Below, one piece after another: positions 1 through 8,012 of a stretch of 62,548 nt of DNA. Position numbers and translations under genes: made by a program. The DNA lies in assembly GCF_042654525.1 (NCBI RefSeq), contig NZ_JBHSGP010000024.1, positions 1 to 62,548 on the forward strand, given 5' to 3'. The notes under the pieces were generated by a model. It was not told where the DNA came from. It saw only the letters and a list, made by a program, of their open reading frames with translations, and made no database searches. Each line of letters opens with the position of its first letter. Within the stretch, counting starts at the first letter, position 1. This DNA is from Geojedonia litorea. GTDB lineage: Bacteria; Bacteroidota; Bacteroidia; Flavobacteriales; Flavobacteriaceae.

Positions 1-2
1 AC

Positions 3-1244
3 TTAAGTGGTTATGCACTAGATACAACCCATACGTTTACGTATACAGTAGCCGCCAATGGTGACTGTCCAGGTGATAATGAGTCAGTAGATATCATTAT
101 CTACAGCCAGCCAACAGCAGGTACTGGAAGTGATTTACCCGCATTCTGTGAAGGTGATAATATTAATGGAGGTTCTGTAGATTTAACAGCTTTATTAACA
201 GGGGCTGATCCAGGAGGAACTTGGACAGATTTAGATGGAGCAGGCGTTGATTTAACTAATCCTACTGCAGTAAACTTCACAGGTGTAACGGCGAATTTAA
301 ACCCATATAGGTTTAAATATACAGTTGCAGCCAATGGCGATTGCCCAGCAAGTGATACTATGGTAACAGTAACTGTACAAGATTGCATTGTAGATTGTGG
401 TACTGCTTTTGGCGTATTTATAGATGATGCAGGTACTGTAGATTCTGGTGCCAGCAGATGTTTCCGTCAAGATGGTTTTAGCCGTTGGGGATGGACTAAC
501 TTTATTTCTGGATTTGGTACTTATACTTTAGAGTTATACCAAGGTGCTGGAAAATGTGATCTAGGAAAAGGAACATTTGTTGGAATAGTTACCGTTTCAT
601 ATACACAAATTGGCGCAACCGATCAAGGTTATGTTAATGTTGAGTATGATATGGAGCCCGGCTATGGTATCGATGAAGCGCATTTATATATCGGTTGTGA
701 ACTCTATCCTAAGCATAATGGTAAAAAAACCGTTGCACCTGGTCAATATACCTTTGTTGCAGACGGGCTAGGTCATATCGACAAATGGAGTACTGAAACC
801 GATGAGATAACCGTTACAGGAGGATTCTACATTATTGCGCATGCAGTTGCTTGTGGAGAAGATATTCCTGAAGGAAGTTATATTCCAGGTTCTCCATTTG
901 AAGAAGGAAACTTCAATGGTGGAGTAGATCCTCAATGTAAAGTTGAAGTATCAGACTTTGGTAGAGTAGCAGACTTTACTGCCTATCCAAATCCATTTGA
1001 AAATGAGATTAATGTGAAATACTTATTTGAGTATGAAACAGATGTTAAAATAGAGGTCTTTGATGTTAAAGGAACTCTAGTGAGAGCGTCACTTGACAGA
1101 AATTATGTTAAGGGATCTGTAGGTAGAACAACCATAGATCTTTCAAAAGCAGATAACCAAATGTATTTTGTAAGGTTAACTACTAATGAGGGAACTGTTG
1201 TTAAGAAAATTGTTTCTTCTTCAAGCCTTGATAGACAACGGTAA
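3..1244 (+). CDS. C-terminal part of a large secreted repeat adhesin with T9SS sorting domain (5' end outside window)
   Basis: The frame is open from the first base of the window, so this is the end of a longer gene; an internal ATG at 360 is not the real start. About 115 codons at the left carry Ig-like repeats: the phrase YTVAANGDCP recurs with a 276-nt (92-codon) period (about nt 45 and nt 321), typical of gliding-motility-associated cell-surface proteins of Flavobacteriia. A Cys-containing domain follows (about codons 120-300). The last about 85 residues (from FTAYPNPFENEINVKY) form a type A sorting domain, which directs export by the type IX system and attachment or release at the cell surface. 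A strong hairpin follows the stop. The function is probably surface adhesion; the ligand cannot be told. Confidence is high for the class and low for a specific role. Confidence 0.85.
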   Translation, partial: LSGYALDTTHTFTYTVAANGDCPGDNESVDIIIYSQPTAGTGSDLPAFCEGDNINGGSVDLTALLTGADPGGTWTDLDGAGVDLTNPTAVNFTGVTANLNPYRFKYTVAANGDCPASDTMVTVTVQDCIVDCGTAFGVFIDDAGTVDSGASRCFRQDGFSRWGWTNFISGFGTYTLELYQGAGKCDLGKGTFVGIVTVSYTQIGATDQGYVNVEYDMEPGYGIDEAHLYIGCELYPKHNGKKTVAPGQYTFVADGLGHIDKWSTETDEITVTGGFYIIAHAVACGEDIPEGSYIPGSPFEEGNFNGGVDPQCKVEVSDFGRVADFTAYPNPFENEINVKYLFEYETDVKIEVFDVKGTLVRASLDRNYVKGSVGRTTIDLSKADNQMYFVRLTTNEGTVVKKIVSSSSLDRQR

Positions 1245-1270
1245 GTTTTAGAACATCATCAATTAAAAAT

Positions 1271-1300
1271 AAAAGAGCGACCGTTAATGGTCGCTCTTTT
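1271..1300. terminator. Bidirectional intrinsic terminator between convergent genes
   Basis: A perfect 12-bp stem (AAAAGAGCGACC / GGTCGCTCTTTT) with a 6-nt loop, flanked by A and T runs. It lies 26 nt after the stop of the plus-strand adhesin and 34 nt after the stop of the minus-strand gene, so it can serve both. Confidence 0.9.
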
Positions 1301-1334
1301 ACATTTGACTAACTTAAAATTATATAAAACTATT

Positions 1335-2159
1335 CTATTGTTTCAAAAATTTAATTGATTTGGTACTATTGTTTATTTCTACTTGAGCAATATAAATGCC
1401 ATCAACTAAGGTAGATAGATTTATAGTTTCATTAGATTTTGACAATGGTTTATCAACAACTGATTGACCCAAAATATTATAAATTTTAATAGAACTAATA
1501 GGGGCGGTTGAAGACTTTAATACCAAATTATCATTGGTACTGTTATAATAGTGCTTAAAATTTTGTTTAGCAAAATCATCACTACTTAATGTTCCTGACA
1601 TGGTGAAATTATCTATATCAATTTTATTTTGATCAGTACTATTATGATGTCTAAAAGCTACATATATCGTTTCACCGGCGAGTGATGATAAGTCTAAACT
1701 TCTACTTGCAAAATTCAAACCAGCTGCATCGCTGTTATCTAAATCGTCATACATTGATACTGAACTTGCCAAAAAGTTTGAAATTTGATTTCCTGTGGCT
1801 GCATAAACTGAATAACGTTCTTTATCAAAAGACCAATCTGGAGTTCTTACATCCCAGTTCAATTGAATAGCTGAACCAGAACTATATGATGTCAGGTCAA
1901 TGGCATTTGTTATAACCCAATTATCAGGATTTAAAGGGCCAGTGCTTGGAGTCCAAGAATTAGATACAAGGCCATTGTTTCCGCCTAAACTAGTTACAGT
2001 CCAATTATATCCATCTGTATCATTATCAATAAATGACCAGCAAACATTTATAGTGTTTGGATCATTGAAATCTTCATAGATTGGTAAAGAAGAATTACAT
2101 TGGGCACTACTATTAAAAGTCCAACTTATAACAATAGTTAAAAGTAGTATTTTTTTCAT
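1335..2159 (-). CDS. Choice-of-anchor-J domain secreted protein with T9SS sorting domain
   Basis: A 274-residue exported protein. An upstream in-frame ATG at 2216 exists, but the ATG at 2159 opens directly into a signal peptide (MKKILLLTIVISWTFNSSAQ) and sits about 20 nt below a good promoter, so it is preferred. The mature protein has one cleaved-adhesin / choice-of-anchor-J type beta-sandwich (about 25-185: EDFN...CWSFIDNDTDGYNW...NPDNWVIT...DNFTMSG) followed by a T9SS type A sorting domain (about 195-274). The N-terminal domain is close to that of the neighbour at 2620-4392, so the two are tandem paralogues. They share promoter architecture, including a palindrome at the same distance. Function unknown; a surface binding or matrix protein is likely. 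Confidence 0.85.
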   Translation of the reverse strand: MKKILLLTIVISWTFNSSAQCNSSLPIYEDFNDPNTINVCWSFIDNDTDGYNWTVTSLGGNNGLVSNSWTPSTGPLNPDNWVITNAIDLTSYSSGSAIQLNWDVRTPDWSFDKERYSVYAATGNQISNFLASSVSMYDDLDNSDAAGLNFASRSLDLSSLAGETIYVAFRHHNSTDQNKIDIDNFTMSGTLSSDDFAKQNFKHYYNSTNDNLVLKSSTAPISSIKIYNILGQSVVDKPLSKSNETINLSTLVDGIYIAQVEINNSTKSIKFLKQ

Positions 2160-2182
2160 ATCTAAATAGGTTAAATTCGGTG

Positions 2183-2252
2183 TAAACATAGTGTTTATAA
2201 TATTGAAATACAACATATAAACCGATTTTTATGTATTTAATCGATGAAATAC
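2183..2252 (-). promoter_or_regulatory. Promoter and palindromic operator of the anchor-J gene at 1335-2159
   Basis: Read on the minus strand: a 20-bp palindrome (2233-2252, plus-strand GTATTTAATCGATGAAATAC, 9 of 10 pairs matched around ATCGAT), then a TTG -33 box (2211-2213), then TATGTTTA as -7 element (2183-2190). TTG to TA spacing is 20 nt, the same as at the tRNA promoter in this window. The palindrome, the 19-nt gap to the -33 box and the -7 spacing are all repeated upstream of the paralogue at 4392. Confidence 0.65.
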
Positions 2253-2562
2253 AGTTATTTTGTAAGTATTGTAAGAATATACTTTAATATAATTTGTAAT
2301 AATTTTAAGTTATTTCAAGTTTAAATAAAAAGTTGCCTATATAATTAACTTTCGGATTAAGCTTATCGATGTTTGAGAATACTTATATATAATTAAACTG
2401 TTGAATATCAACGCAACGGCAAATGGTTTGTTTTTAATTTGTAAGTAATCGATTATTTTTTGTGATAACCAAATTATATTTTCATTTCATCGAATACAAT
2501 TAAAGGAGAAACTGGAATATGAAAGTATTTTAAGTGTCTTCATCTAATGTCATAAAACAAAT
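2253..2562. other. AT-rich intergenic stretch without a gene
   Basis: No open frame of note on either strand. It holds partial look-alikes of the neighbouring palindrome (TTATCGATG near 2365, GTAATCGATTATT near 2445, ATTTCATCGAATAC near 2483). These may be weak extra operator copies or chance in AT-rich DNA. Confidence 0.4.
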
Positions 2563-2592
2563 ACTGGTCATTACAGTACAGCAATGACCAGT
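2563..2592 (-). terminator. Intrinsic terminator of the anchor-J / TSP3 gene
   Basis: A 10-bp perfect stem (ACTGGTCATT / AATGACCAGT) with a 10-nt loop, 28 nt downstream of the minus-strand stop at 2620; on that strand it is followed by TATTTGTTTT. Confidence 0.75.
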
Positions 2593-2619
2593 TTTAATCT
2601 TTATTAATACATCTATTGA

Positions 2620-4392
2620 TTAATTAATCACTATGCGTTCTGTTTTTATGACGTCACCGTTGTTATTTACAATTCGCAATAAATACAATCCTGTAGGTAT
2701 CTTTTGAATATCAATTTTTTGACCTTTATTTGATGAATTATCGATTTTTGCTCCAAGAACTAAAGTACCATTAATATTATAGAGTAAAATATTGGAACTT
2801 CCTTCATTTGAAATACTTTTTACATATAATGCATCCGAAGCAGGATTTGGATAAACCTTTATTGATGATTCTATCGGTTCATCACTAATACTATTAGATG
2901 TCTTCCCAGTATTTAATTCACCAGATGTTCTGGCGGTACTAGTGGAACAAAACGTTACAGAACTTAAATCTACGCTCATCGTAGAAGTTGTATTACCATT
3001 TTGCCCATCAGTTAAACTTACTGTAATAGATTGAACTTTACCTTTTATATCGACTAAAGTTGAGCCAATGTTAGAGCCGTTAAATGTTCCATGTGTTTTA
3101 GTTAAACCTAACCCATCTTTATAAGTTACGGTAACTTTTTCAACATATTTATTACTCTCTTTTCCTTTAAGTTTATCGTCTAAACCACTAATCGTAAATA
3201 CTACATCTTCACTATTGGTTGGTAAATTTAAAGTAGTTGAATTAGATCCAGAACCAGAATGCGTCAATGGGTTTTTTGTGAAATTTAATGAGCTTTGAAC
3301 ACATCCACTTTCACAACCATCAGGAATACCATTGTTATTGACATCAATCCTGTCATCTTTTCCTGGACATTGGTCTAAAGTGTCACAAATAGTATCTCCA
3401 TCACTATCGGTACATGGAGGAGGAGCAGATCCAATATTACAATAACTAACTGAACTTAAACTTACACTCAAATTAGAATCAGAATTCCCACTATATATAT
3501 CCTCAAGAGTTACAGTAATAGACTGTACTTTATCCAGTATGTTTACATCGGCTGAACTTACATTCAGTCCACTATATGATCTATAAATTCTTGAAACACC
3601 TAGTCCATCTTTATAGCTTATGGTAACATTTTCAATATATTTTGAACTTTCTTTACCTTTGGTTCTTTCATCAATATCACCAACAGTAAAAGATATATTT
3701 TCACCTAAATTTGGTAACACTAATGTAGTTGATTTAGAGCCACTTCCTAAATGACTTAAGCTATTACTACTGAAATTAGCTGAAGATTGAATACAATTAT
3801 TTCCTCCGCCTCCAGAGCTACTACCAGAGAATATTTCAAAATCATCAATATTAATTTCATTTTGGTCAGTACTGTTATAGTGTCTAATGGCAACATAGAC
3901 AATATTTCCAGCTAATGATGAAATATTAAGATTTCTTGTTGCATAATTCAAACCAGCAGCGTCACTATTATCTAAATCGTCAAACATTGTTACTGAACTT
4001 GCCAAAAAGTTTGAAATCTGATTTCCAGTTGCTACATAAACAGAGTACCTTTCTTTATCAAAAGACCAATCAGGTGTTCTAACTTTCCAACGAATTTGAA
4101 TAGAAGACGACGAACTAAATGATCTTAAATCAATAGCATTGGTAATTACCCAGTTATCTGGTGTAAGAGGACCTGTTGCGGGAGTCCAAGATGCAGAAAC
4201 TAATCCTGGATTGCCACCCAAATTTTCAATGTACCAATTATTGCCATCATTATCATTGTCCAGAAAAGTCCAACAACTATTAATTGTACTGATACTGTTA
4301 AAGCCTTCATTAATAGGCAGGGTTCCATCGCACTGGGCCTTTACTGTGAAAACTGCACAAAAAAGTCCCATAAAACATAAAATTTTATTCAT
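2620..4392 (-). CDS. Secreted multidomain protein: anchor-J domain, two paired repeats, thrombospondin-3-like calcium repeat, T9SS domain
   Basis: 590 residues with a signal peptide (MNKILCFMGLFCAVFTVKAQ). Domain order: choice-of-anchor-J (about 22-190, near-identical in layout to the domain of 1335-2159); a Ser/Gly linker; a first beta-repeat (about 200-320, CIQSSANFSS...LSSVSYC); an acidic TSP3-like segment (about 327-362, DSDGDTICDTLDQCPG..DVNNNGIPDGC) that would bind Ca2+; a second copy of the beta-repeat (about 365-485, CVQSSLNFTK...LSSVTFC); and a T9SS type A sorting domain (about 510-590). The two beta-repeats share blocks such as GKES.KY.E.VT..YKDGLG and KVQSITV.L, so they arose by internal duplication. 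A plausible role is a surface or matrix protein for binding or adhesion; no enzyme motif is seen. Confidence 0.85.
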   Translation of the reverse strand: MNKILCFMGLFCAVFTVKAQCDGTLPINEGFNSISTINSCWTFLDNDNDGNNWYIENLGGNPGLVSASWTPATGPLTPDNWVITNAIDLRSFSSSSSIQIRWKVRTPDWSFDKERYSVYVATGNQISNFLASSVTMFDDLDNSDAAGLNYATRNLNISSLAGNIVYVAIRHYNSTDQNEINIDDFEIFSGSSSGGGGNNCIQSSANFSSNSLSHLGSGSKSTTLVLPNLGENISFTVGDIDERTKGKESSKYIENVTISYKDGLGVSRIYRSYSGLNVSSADVNILDKVQSITVTLEDIYSGNSDSNLSVSLSSVSYCNIGSAPPPCTDSDGDTICDTLDQCPGKDDRIDVNNNGIPDGCESGCVQSSLNFTKNPLTHSGSGSNSTTLNLPTNSEDVVFTISGLDDKLKGKESNKYVEKVTVTYKDGLGLTKTHGTFNGSNIGSTLVDIKGKVQSITVSLTDGQNGNTTSTMSVDLSSVTFCSTSTARTSGELNTGKTSNSISDEPIESSIKVYPNPASDALYVKSISNEGSSNILLYNINGTLVLGAKIDNSSNKGQKIDIQKIPTGLYLLRIVNNNGDVIKTERIVIN

Positions 4393-4414
4393 AACATAAT
4401 AGGTTTAGTTGGGA

Positions 4415-4484
4415 TAAACGTATTAAAAAGAAATAAACAATCCAACAGAATAACCTGTTTATTAGTATTTTATCGATGAAATAC
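4415..4484 (-). promoter_or_regulatory. Promoter and palindromic operator of the gene at 2620-4392
   Basis: Minus-strand order: palindrome (4465-4484, plus-strand GTATTTTATCGATGAAATAC), TTG -33 box (4443-4445), TACGTTTA -7 element (4415-4422), ATG at 4392. The palindrome differs from the copy at 2233-2252 in one base. The spacings (palindrome edge to -33, -33 to -7) are identical to that copy. Confidence 0.65.
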
Positions 4485-4750
4485 TGTACTTTTTACAATA
4501 ATGTAAGATAAAACTTGCTTAAACTTTAAAATAATTGCTATTAATTTAATCCCTATATTATAATACATACGTTAAAAACTATCATTTTGACGTTGAAACG
4601 CAAATATTTTCGCAAAACTAATTTTTTTATAAAAAAAATAAGGCGTTCAACGAAATAGTTATTAACAATATCTAATTGATTGTTAGTATGATAGCTTGTA
4701 ATCATACAAAAGGCTAAAAATAATATACAATTATCAAACTATTATTGCTT
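4485..4750. other. AT-rich intergenic stretch without a recognised feature
   Basis: About 265 nt between the operator of the anchor-J gene and the stop of the small minus-strand gene. Only poly-A/T tracts are visible; no convincing terminator hairpin was found for the gene at 4751-5125. Confidence 0.4.
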
Positions 4751-5125
4751 TTATTGATTGGTGCCAGTAATAGTTTTAGCCCAAAGTATGGCCAATTCCA
4801 TAGAATTAAAAATTTCAAAAGGTTTATTGAAAAAAAGCTTTTCTATTTCAGCATTTAGCTTTGCTTTATAATTTTTAGAGACTATAGCGAAGCCTAGTAA
4901 ATTTGGAATTTTACTAGTTTCAAAATAAATAGCAGGGTCTACAGAATACGAATTTAGGCGGTGAGTTATATAAACAAATGATTTTTTTTTAAAATAACGG
5001 TTTACTATATTAATTAAGATTTGATTATGTTTAGGTAGTACAGTAATACCTTCATTCATGGTTACTATCATATAGTTATCATAAATTTGAATTTCAGAAT
5101 ATTGATTTTTTATTATATCTATCAT
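4751..5125 (-). CDS. Small cytoplasmic protein of unknown function (possible STAS/SpoIIAA-like fold)
   Basis: 124 residues, no signal peptide or membrane segment. The alternation of short hydrophobic strands and helices (IQIYDNYMIVTMNEGITVLPKH... SFVYITHRLNSYSVDPAIYF... LLGFAIVSKN... FFNKPFEIFNSMELAILWAKTI), ending in a helix after a FNSMELAILW stretch, resembles small STAS/SpoIIAA-like proteins common in flavobacteria. That is an impression of fold only. It begins 25 nt after the clpC terminator hairpin on the same strand, so it is probably expressed separately. No function is assigned. Confidence 0.6.
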   Translation of the reverse strand: MIDIIKNQYSEIQIYDNYMIVTMNEGITVLPKHNQILINIVNRYFKKKSFVYITHRLNSYSVDPAIYFETSKIPNLLGFAIVSKNYKAKLNAEIEKLFFNKPFEIFNSMELAILWAKTITGTNQ

Positions 5126-5149
5126 TAATTTAGCAAAATAGAATATTTA

Positions 5150-5179
5150 AAAAACTCCTTTATTTCTAAAGGAGTTTTT
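5150..5179 (-). terminator. Intrinsic terminator of clpC
   Basis: A perfect 12-bp stem (AAAAACTCCTTT / AAAGGAGTTTTT, loop ATTTCT) 20 nt below the clpC stop on the minus strand, followed on that strand by a T-rich run. It separates clpC from the small gene downstream. Confidence 0.88.
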
Positions 5180-5199
5180 ATATTAAATAATTTAAACTC

Positions 5200-7752
5200 T
5201 TAAGATTCAGTCTGTTTTTCAGACTTTTCAATTTTAATAGTCAATTCATTAGTTTTAGAATCTAAATCCATTACTATTTTGTCACCTTCTTGTATTTTTG
5301 AATTGATAATCTCTTCGGCAAGAGCATCTTCAATATATTTTTGAATTGCTCTTTTTAGAGGTCTAGCACCGTATTGCTTATCAAACCCTTTTTCAGCGAT
5401 ATAGGCTTTAGCTGTTTTGCTCAATTTAAGTTCATAACCTAAATCTTTTATCCTTGTGATTAGCGCAGCCAATTCTATATCAATGATTTTATTGATGTCT
5501 TCTTGCTCTAAAGCGTTGAATACCATGACATCATCAATTCTGTTTAAAAATTCAGGCGCAAAAGCTTTTTTAAGCGCATTTTCAATAATGCTTCTTGAGT
5601 TGTCATCTGCTTGAGCGGTTTTCGCAGCAGTACCAAATCCAACGCCTTGACCAAAATCCTTTAATTTTCGGGCTCCAATATTAGAAGTCATTATTAAAAT
5701 GGTATTTCTAAAGTCAATTTTTCGACCTAAACTATCAGTTAAATAGCCATCATCCAGTACTTGTAATAGCATGTTGAATACATCAGGATGGGCTTTTTCT
5801 ATTTCATCTAGTAAAACCACTGCGTAGGGTTTACGACGAATTTTTTCTGTTAATTGACCGCCTTCTTCATAACCTACATAACCAGGAGGTGCTCCAACAA
5901 GACGAGAAATAGAGAATTTTTCCATATACTCACTCATATCAATGCGTACCAGCGCATCCTCACTATCAAATAATTCTCTGGCTAATACCTTGGCCAACTG
6001 CGTTTTACCAACACCAGTTTGACCTAAAAATATAAATGAACCAATAGGTTTGTTGGGATCCTTTAATCCAGCTCGATTTCTCTGTATAGCTTTTACAACT
6101 TTAGCAACCGCTTCGTCTTGGCCAATAACTTTACCCTTAATAAGTTCCGGAAGTTTGGCTAATTTATTGCTTTCTGTTTGAGCTATTCTGTTGACAGGAA
6201 TACCAGTCATCATTGAAACAACGTCAGCAACATTGTCTTCAGTTACAATTTCTTTATGAAGTTTAGTTTCTTCTTCCCATTTTTCTTGTGCCAGGGCTAA
6301 ATCCTTTTCAAGTCGTTTTTCGTCATCACGCAATTTCGCAGCTTCCTCATATTTTTGTTTTTTGACCACTGAATTTTTGGTAGTCTTAACTTCTTCAAGT
6401 TTCTTTTCTAACTCAAGAATCTGTTTAGGAACTGCAATGTTTGTGATATGAACACGTGATCCGGCTTCATCTAATGCATCAATAGCTTTATCTGGTAAAA
6501 ACCGTTCAGTCATGTAACGATTTGTTAATTTTACGCAGGCTTGTATAGCTTCTTCAGTGTATTCTACATTATGATGCTCTTCATATTTCTCCTTAATATT
6601 ATTAAGAATTTGAATCGTTTCTTCAACTGTAGTGGGTTCAACAATCACTTTTTGAAAACGTCGCTCTAAAGCACCATCTTTTTCTATATATTGTCTATAT
6701 TCATCAAGAGTGGTGGCGCCTACACATTGAATTTCTCCCCGAGCTAAAGCAGGTTTAAACATATTGGAGGCATCTAAACTTCCAGTTGCTCCACCAGCCC
6801 CCACAATAGTGTGAATTTCATCTATGAATAAAATTATATCATCATTTTTTTCAAGTTCATTCATCACAGCTTTCATTCGCTCCTCAAACTGTCCTCTATA
6901 TTTTGTTCCTGCTACTAAACTCGCCAAATCTAAAGTTACAACACGTTTATTAAACAAGATTCTAGATACCTTTCGTTTTACTATTCGTAAAGCTAAGCCT
7001 TCGGCAATGGCCGATTTACCAACTCCTGGTTCACCTATTAATAAAGGGTTGTTTTTTTTGCGACGACTTAATATTTGTGAGACACGTTGTATTTCCTTTT
7101 CTCGTCCCACAACAGGGTCTAACTTATCTTCTTCAGCCAATGCGGTTAAATCCCTTCCAAAGTTATCTAGTACAGGGGTTTTAGACTTTTTAGTAGATTT
7201 TGAACTCGATTGACTAAATGGATTTTGTTTAGCATCGTCTTCCTCATGTGCATCATCGTCATCAGAAAAAGATTCAGATTTTGGTGCATCTATATAATCA
7301 TCATCACTTGTTATCATAAATTTGAATTGTTCTTTTACATTATCATAATCTACTTTGAGCTTATTTAAAAGTTTGGTAGTAGGGTCGTTTTCGTTTCTTA
7401 ATATACAAAGCAACAAATGTGCTGTATTTATTGAAGTACTTTGAAAAAGCTTGGCTTCTAAAAATGTAGTTTTTAGGGCACGCTCGGCTTGTCTGGTTAA
7501 GTGTAGGTTCTTTTTTTCATTAGAAGAAATTCCACTATTTGGATTCGCCGGGCTTAATATTTCAACTTTTCTCCTTAAGTGATTGAGATCAATTTGTAAG
7601 GCGCTTAAAATATCAATTGCTTTTCCACTGCCATCACGAAGTAGCCCCAACATTAAATGTTCGGTCCCTATAAAATCGTGGCCTAAACGTAATGCCTCTT
7701 CCTTACTGTAAGCAATTACATCTTTGACTCTTGGTGAAAAATTATCATCCAT
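5200..7752 (-). CDS. clpC: ClpC-type AAA+ unfoldase, ATP-binding subunit of the Clp protease
   Basis: 850 residues, the usual length for the family. In order: two Clp_N repeats (about 1-145), an acidic Asp/Ser-rich linker (about 149-190) longer and more charged than in many homologues, the first AAA+ module with Walker A GEPGVGKS (240-247) and Walker B around ILFIDEIH, a middle coiled region with a UVR-like segment (KKQKYEEAAKLRDDEKRLEKDL), the second AAA+ module with Walker A GQTGVGKT and VVLLDEIEKAHPDV, a GVGFG loop of the type that docks on ClpP, and the C-terminal D2-small domain. It unfolds substrates and feeds them to ClpP in the cytoplasm. It is monocistronic with its own terminator and divergent from gyrA. 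Confidence 0.97.
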   Translation of the reverse strand: MDDNFSPRVKDVIAYSKEEALRLGHDFIGTEHLMLGLLRDGSGKAIDILSALQIDLNHLRRKVEILSPANPNSGISSNEKKNLHLTRQAERALKTTFLEAKLFQSTSINTAHLLLCILRNENDPTTKLLNKLKVDYDNVKEQFKFMITSDDDYIDAPKSESFSDDDDAHEEDDAKQNPFSQSSSKSTKKSKTPVLDNFGRDLTALAEEDKLDPVVGREKEIQRVSQILSRRKKNNPLLIGEPGVGKSAIAEGLALRIVKRKVSRILFNKRVVTLDLASLVAGTKYRGQFEERMKAVMNELEKNDDIILFIDEIHTIVGAGGATGSLDASNMFKPALARGEIQCVGATTLDEYRQYIEKDGALERRFQKVIVEPTTVEETIQILNNIKEKYEEHHNVEYTEEAIQACVKLTNRYMTERFLPDKAIDALDEAGSRVHITNIAVPKQILELEKKLEEVKTTKNSVVKKQKYEEAAKLRDDEKRLEKDLALAQEKWEEETKLHKEIVTEDNVADVVSMMTGIPVNRIAQTESNKLAKLPELIKGKVIGQDEAVAKVVKAIQRNRAGLKDPNKPIGSFIFLGQTGVGKTQLAKVLARELFDSEDALVRIDMSEYMEKFSISRLVGAPPGYVGYEEGGQLTEKIRRKPYAVVLLDEIEKAHPDVFNMLLQVLDDGYLTDSLGRKIDFRNTILIMTSNIGARKLKDFGQGVGFGTAAKTAQADDNSRSIIENALKKAFAPEFLNRIDDVMVFNALEQEDINKIIDIELAALITRIKDLGYELKLSKTAKAYIAEKGFDKQYGARPLKRAIQKYIEDALAEEIINSKIQEGDKIVMDLDSKTNELTIKIEKSEKQTES

Positions 7753-7786
7753 AATAAAATCCTTTCTGCATTAAAAATAGTAAAAA

Positions 7787-7794
7787 CAAATATA
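7787..7794 (-). promoter_or_regulatory. Possible -7 element of the clpC promoter
   Basis: Minus-strand TATATTTG matches the Bacteroidota TAnnTTTG consensus, 34 nt above the clpC ATG. No clear TTG -33 box stands at the expected distance, so the assignment is tentative. Confidence 0.35.
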
Positions 7795-7940
7795 TAAAGT
7801 CAAAAACTATACCCTAAATGTTTTCATATTGGCTAATAGAGTGAAAAAACTTTAAAAATTCAAAACATTTAACAGGATACTTATCAAATAAAAGCCTAGA
7901 ATTATTGTTAATAAAAAACACTAAAAAAGACCTCATAAAG

Positions 7941-7972
7941 TTGAGCAACAACTATCAAAATACTTATATTAG
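7941..7972 (+). promoter_or_regulatory. Probable gyrA promoter
   Basis: TTG at 7941-7943 and TATATTAG at 7965-7972 (one mismatch to TAnnTTTG), 21 nt apart, ending 40 nt before the gyrA ATG at 8013. Confidence 0.5.
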
Positions 7973-8012
7973 CACGATTTGAAAACCTACAAAAAATCTA
8001 ATTAATTTATAT

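Noticed and set aside
2157..2216. Upstream ATG (2216) as start of the first anchor-J gene
   Set aside because: It would put 19 residues before the signal peptide and places the start above the -7 element of the likely promoter.
6824..7213. 129-codon plus-strand open frame
   Set aside because: Antisense to the first AAA+ module of clpC; a shadow of conserved codons.
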